Assembly: GCF_005484965.1 (NCBI RefSeq) | Contig: NZ_CP034036.1 | Span: forward strand, 4,216,001 to 4,280,000 | Length of the DNA: 64,000 nt | DNA from: Brenneria nigrifluens DSM 30175 = ATCC 13028 | Lineage (GTDB): Bacteria > Pseudomonadota > Gammaproteobacteria > Enterobacterales > Enterobacteriaceae | Reading direction: 5' to 3' | Shown: positions 62,576 through 64,000 of the stretch, one piece after another | How positions within the stretch are numbered: position 1 is the first letter of the stretch | How the letters are laid out: each line of letters starts with the position of its first letter | Program-made: the position numbers and the translations under genes | Notes under the pieces: generated by a model | The model's input: the letters and a program-made list of their open reading frames with translations, nothing else | Told to the model about the DNA's origin: nothing | Database searches by the model: none

Positions 62576-62603
62576 TCACATATACTGTTAACGGTATATG
62601 TGA
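62576..62603. repeat. Near-perfect 28-bp palindrome downstream of argI
   Basis: TCACATATAC (62576-62585) and GTATATGTGA (62594-62603) are perfect inverted copies, and the centre TGTTAACG is itself palindromic except for one T-G pair. It may terminate argI, but the stem is AT-rich and lacks a U-tract, so a protein-binding site is an alternative. Confidence 0.5.
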
Positions 62604-62639
62604 GTTCAGCGCTATTTCGTGCGCTAGAAGGCCGTCATT

Positions 62640-62935
62640 TCTCTGCTATGTCGCAGCACGCGCCCGACGCAGGGTGGTTCAAGCGCCACCACCCTCCGGA
62701 CCCGGGCTTGTGGCTGAAATCACGTCGCTGACGCGATGCCTTCGGCGGTCGCCCCCTTTCCCGAACCGCCAGTGACGGAATACTCGTCTCATCCCTGAGA
62801 CTCGCCCTACCGGGCCAGCGCAAGCGCTGTTCAAAAACGCTCCCGGCGTTTTTGTCCGACGCGGCACTGGCTTGCGCCGCTTCCCTGCGGCGCATTCGCG
62901 GGGTCGTCCACCTCAGCGTGATTTCTTACGCCGAC
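62640..62935. repeat. GC-rich, hairpin-rich intergenic element
   Basis: The 520-bp gap between argI and tabA (62537-63056) has no convincing gene, but this part is dense in perfect inverted repeats. CAAAAACGC/GCGTTTTTG lies at 62832-62854, TGCGCCGC/GCGGCGCA at 62873-62894, and GTCTC/GAGAC near 62790-62808. A minus-strand frame of 86 residues is open across it (62635-62895) but has basic, low-complexity composition. It looks like a dispersed structured repeat, although only a genome-wide search can show that. Confidence 0.45.
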
Positions 62936-63013
62936 GAAAAGCAAAAAACAAAGAACAAAGAACCAAGAATGAACCCAAGACCAGAATACACATGGCCTCT
63001 AGAGGTTCCTTGG

Positions 63014-63032
63014 ATTTGTGTATAAGAGACAG
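63014..63032. mobile_element. Tn5/IS50-like terminal sequence
   Basis: On the minus strand CTGTCTCTTATACACAAAT shares 17 of 19 positions with the Tn5 mosaic end and 17 of 19 with the IS50 outside end. No transposase gene or second end is visible. It could be a solo relic of an IS4-family element next to the hairpin-rich region. The two mismatches, and the absence of library-adapter sequence beside it, argue against a simple sequencing artefact. Confidence 0.4.
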
Positions 63033-63056
63033 CCTTCGCCGGGGAGGAGAAAACAG

Positions 63057-63524
63057 TCAGCGCACCAGCGACGCGTCGATCTTCACCACCGCTTTGCGCA
63101 CCGGCGCGGGCTCCCCCACGGCGCACAGCGGCTTGTGTACTTCGCCGGGGAAAAAGACCACGAAGTCGCCCGGTTGTAGCACCAGCTGTTTTTCCTGCTC
63201 GCCCGCCGGTAAAAAGGCGATATCTTTATCCGCCAGCCAGTCGACGTCCGCTTTACCCGCCGGCAGGTTGCTGAACGTCATCCCTTCCACGCCCGTCAGC
63301 ACAATCTGAATATCCAGATATTTGCCGTGGTACTCGGCGCGGCGCTGTTCCAGCGCCTCGGTGCTGTCGTTGGAAATCAGCACGAAGGCGTTATCTCCGT
63401 CGATATCATGCTTGCCCAGCGGCGTAACCGCCGTAATGTTGCGCTTAACGTATTCGATGGCGTCGCGCAGTTTTACGGGCAGATAAGGAACCAGTTCAAG
63501 ATGATGGATATTGCCAGTGATCAT
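63057..63524 (-). CDS. tabA: YhcH/YjgK/YiaL family protein TabA
   Basis: The 155-residue protein has GKHDIDGDNAFVLISND, RRAEYHGKYLDIQIVLTGVEGMTF and GDFVVFFPGEVHKPLC with cupin-type metal ligands. E. coli TabA (YjgK) affects biofilm formation and is regulated by toxin-antitoxin modules; sugar anomerase-like activity is proposed for the family. tabA lies near argI in E. coli too. It diverges from the pyr leader. Confidence 0.93.
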   Translation of the reverse strand: MITGNIHHLELVPYLPVKLRDAIEYVKRNITAVTPLGKHDIDGDNAFVLISNDSTEALEQRRAEYHGKYLDIQIVLTGVEGMTFSNLPAGKADVDWLADKDIAFLPAGEQEKQLVLQPGDFVVFFPGEVHKPLCAVGEPAPVRKAVVKIDASLVR

Positions 63525-63721
63525 GATTATCCCCGTTTTAGAATGAAACCGTGTTTTATAAACCTAATCTCACCCAAGGTTATACCCTGTAAACCCGTTG
63601 CCCGCCAGTGCGTTATCCTGAAAAGGTGAGCGGGATTTTATGCTGTTATTTTGCCGCCGCTTAGCGCAGGGAATATTCACTTCGCAATCGATTGCCATGA
63701 GTAAAAAATCAACTTTTCCGC

Positions 63722-63749
63722 TTGAATTAGCCTCATCGGCGCGTATAAT
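63722..63749 (+). promoter_or_regulatory. pyrLBI promoter
   Basis: TTGAAT (63722-63727) and TATAAT (63744-63749) are separated by 16 bp and lie 26 bp before the leader peptide start. A perfect -10 box followed by an attenuator fits the pyrBI promoter of enterobacteria. Confidence 0.75.
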
Positions 63750-63774
63750 TTCCGACAATTTGCCGGGAGGGAAC

Positions 63775-63963
63775 ATGCACTGCTGCATAACGAAAAAACC
63801 CGCTGCTCATGCTGGTTATCAACCGCAACTGCCATCCGGCAGGCAGACGGCTTTTTCCTTTCCGTTGCTTGACCGCTCGTTGATGAAAAGCCCCTCGATG
63901 AGGGGTTTTTTTTTGCCTGTCGTTTATGGCGAACCAGACAACAGCGCCGTTTACCGGACCTAA
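63775..63963 (+). CDS. pyrL: pyrBI operon leader peptide
   Basis: A 62-codon frame begins MHCCITKKPAAHAG after GGGAGGG. It runs in frame through the U-rich pause region (about 63850-63864) and the attenuator hairpin, and stops 20 bp before pyrB. In the E. coli model a ribosome translating close behind RNA polymerase, when UTP is low, prevents the terminator from forming. The E. coli leader has 44 codons, so this one is longer; the sequence is not conserved, as expected for such leaders. Confidence 0.85.
   Translation: MHCCITKKPAAHAGYQPQLPSGRQTAFSFPLLDRSLMKSPSMRGFFLPVVYGEPDNSAVYRT
63891..63914 (+). terminator. pyrBI attenuator
   Basis: CCCCTC (63891-63896) and GAGGGG (63900-63905) form a tight hairpin followed by nine T residues, inside the leader peptide frame and 70 bp before pyrB. 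This is the UTP-sensitive intrinsic terminator of the operon. Confidence 0.93.
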
Positions 63964-63983
63964 CCGTGGGGAGAAAAACAAAA

Positions 63984-64000
63984 ATGGTCAATCCGCTTTA
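63984..64000 (+). CDS. pyrB: Aspartate carbamoyltransferase catalytic subunit, start only
   Basis: The first codons read MVNPL, like the MANPLYQK start of E. coli PyrB, preceded by GGGGAGA. The gene runs off the window. The assignment rests on this start, the pyrL leader and attenuator, and the conserved position beside tabA and argI. Confidence 0.85.

Noticed and set aside
62635..62895. 86-residue minus-strand hypothetical protein
   Set aside because: Basic, low-complexity composition over a hairpin-rich element, no RBS seen; better explained as a repeat.
63014..63032. Sequencing-adapter contamination
   Set aside because: The adjoining bases do not match the usual adapter arms and the 19-mer differs from the mosaic end at two positions; kept as a possible natural IS end, with a request to check reads.
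1..64000. CRISPR arrays, rRNA or tRNA genes
   Set aside because: No regularly spaced direct repeats and no tRNA- or rRNA-like sequence were noticed on either strand; the only structured RNA gene identified is 6S RNA.

Overview
The window is a chromosomal segment of a Gram-negative enterobacterium. Gene order and protein resemblance point to the soft-rot/tree-pathogen group (Dickeya, Brenneria, Pectobacterium and relatives), but the genus cannot be fixed from sequence alone. Several blocks keep the Escherichia coli order: prfC-osmY-ytjA-yjjV, ytjB/serB-radA-nadR, fau-ssrS-zapA/ygfB-pepP-ubiH-ubiI, and yjgM-rraB/argI-tabA-pyrL-pyrB. Between these conserved blocks lie accessory modules.

Region by region. 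1-1.05 kb: a LexA/CI-type repressor facing a truncated divergent gene. 1.1-7.8 kb: an EntD-type phosphopantetheinyl transferase, a CNT nucleoside transporter, yjjV, a CsbD-like gene, ytjA, osmY and prfC. 8-31 kb: a complete catecholate siderophore locus made of a receptor-entCEBA operon, a divergent esterase-mbtH-NRPS operon, a FepDGC-type importer, an EntS-type exporter and a FepB-type binding lipoprotein. 31-41 kb: housekeeping genes with 6S RNA. 41-45.5 kb: curA, a two-gene salicylate module (isochorismate-pyruvate lyase plus a second isochorismate synthase) in AT-rich DNA, and a YagU-like gene. 45.7-50.8 kb: a peptide-type ABC transporter with a fused double ATPase. 50.8-51.8 kb: wreckage of a rhamnose locus (rhaS' / rhaB' / 'rhaD) with rhaM intact. 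51.9-53.5 kb: a chemoreceptor. 53.6-58.7 kb: a NikABCDE-like ABC transporter behind a Fur-box match. 58.8-59.7 kb: fused remnants of a two-partner-secretion/CDI locus. 60.3-64 kb: yjgM, rraB, argI, a structured repeat-like region, tabA and the pyrBI leader.

The genes of the main locus fit one pathway. EntC, EntB and EntA make 2,3-dihydroxybenzoate. EntE loads it on the aryl carrier domain of EntB. The 2850-residue NRPS (C-A-T-E-C-A-T-TE) adds a D-configured, probably basic amino acid and then L-serine. EntS exports the product, the Fct-like receptor with FepB/D/G/C imports the ferric form, and the Fes-like esterase opens it. This is the architecture of chrysobactin/vanchrobactin-type siderophores, not of enterobactin. 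Fur-box matches lie in both divergent promoter regions of the locus.

The most noteworthy points are the NRPS with its epimerase domain and unusual first adenylation pocket, the separate salicylate operon in a catechol producer, the Fur-box upstream of the Nik-like transporter, a perfect NadR operator just before nadR, and two loci (rha and CDI/TPS) caught in the process of deletion.
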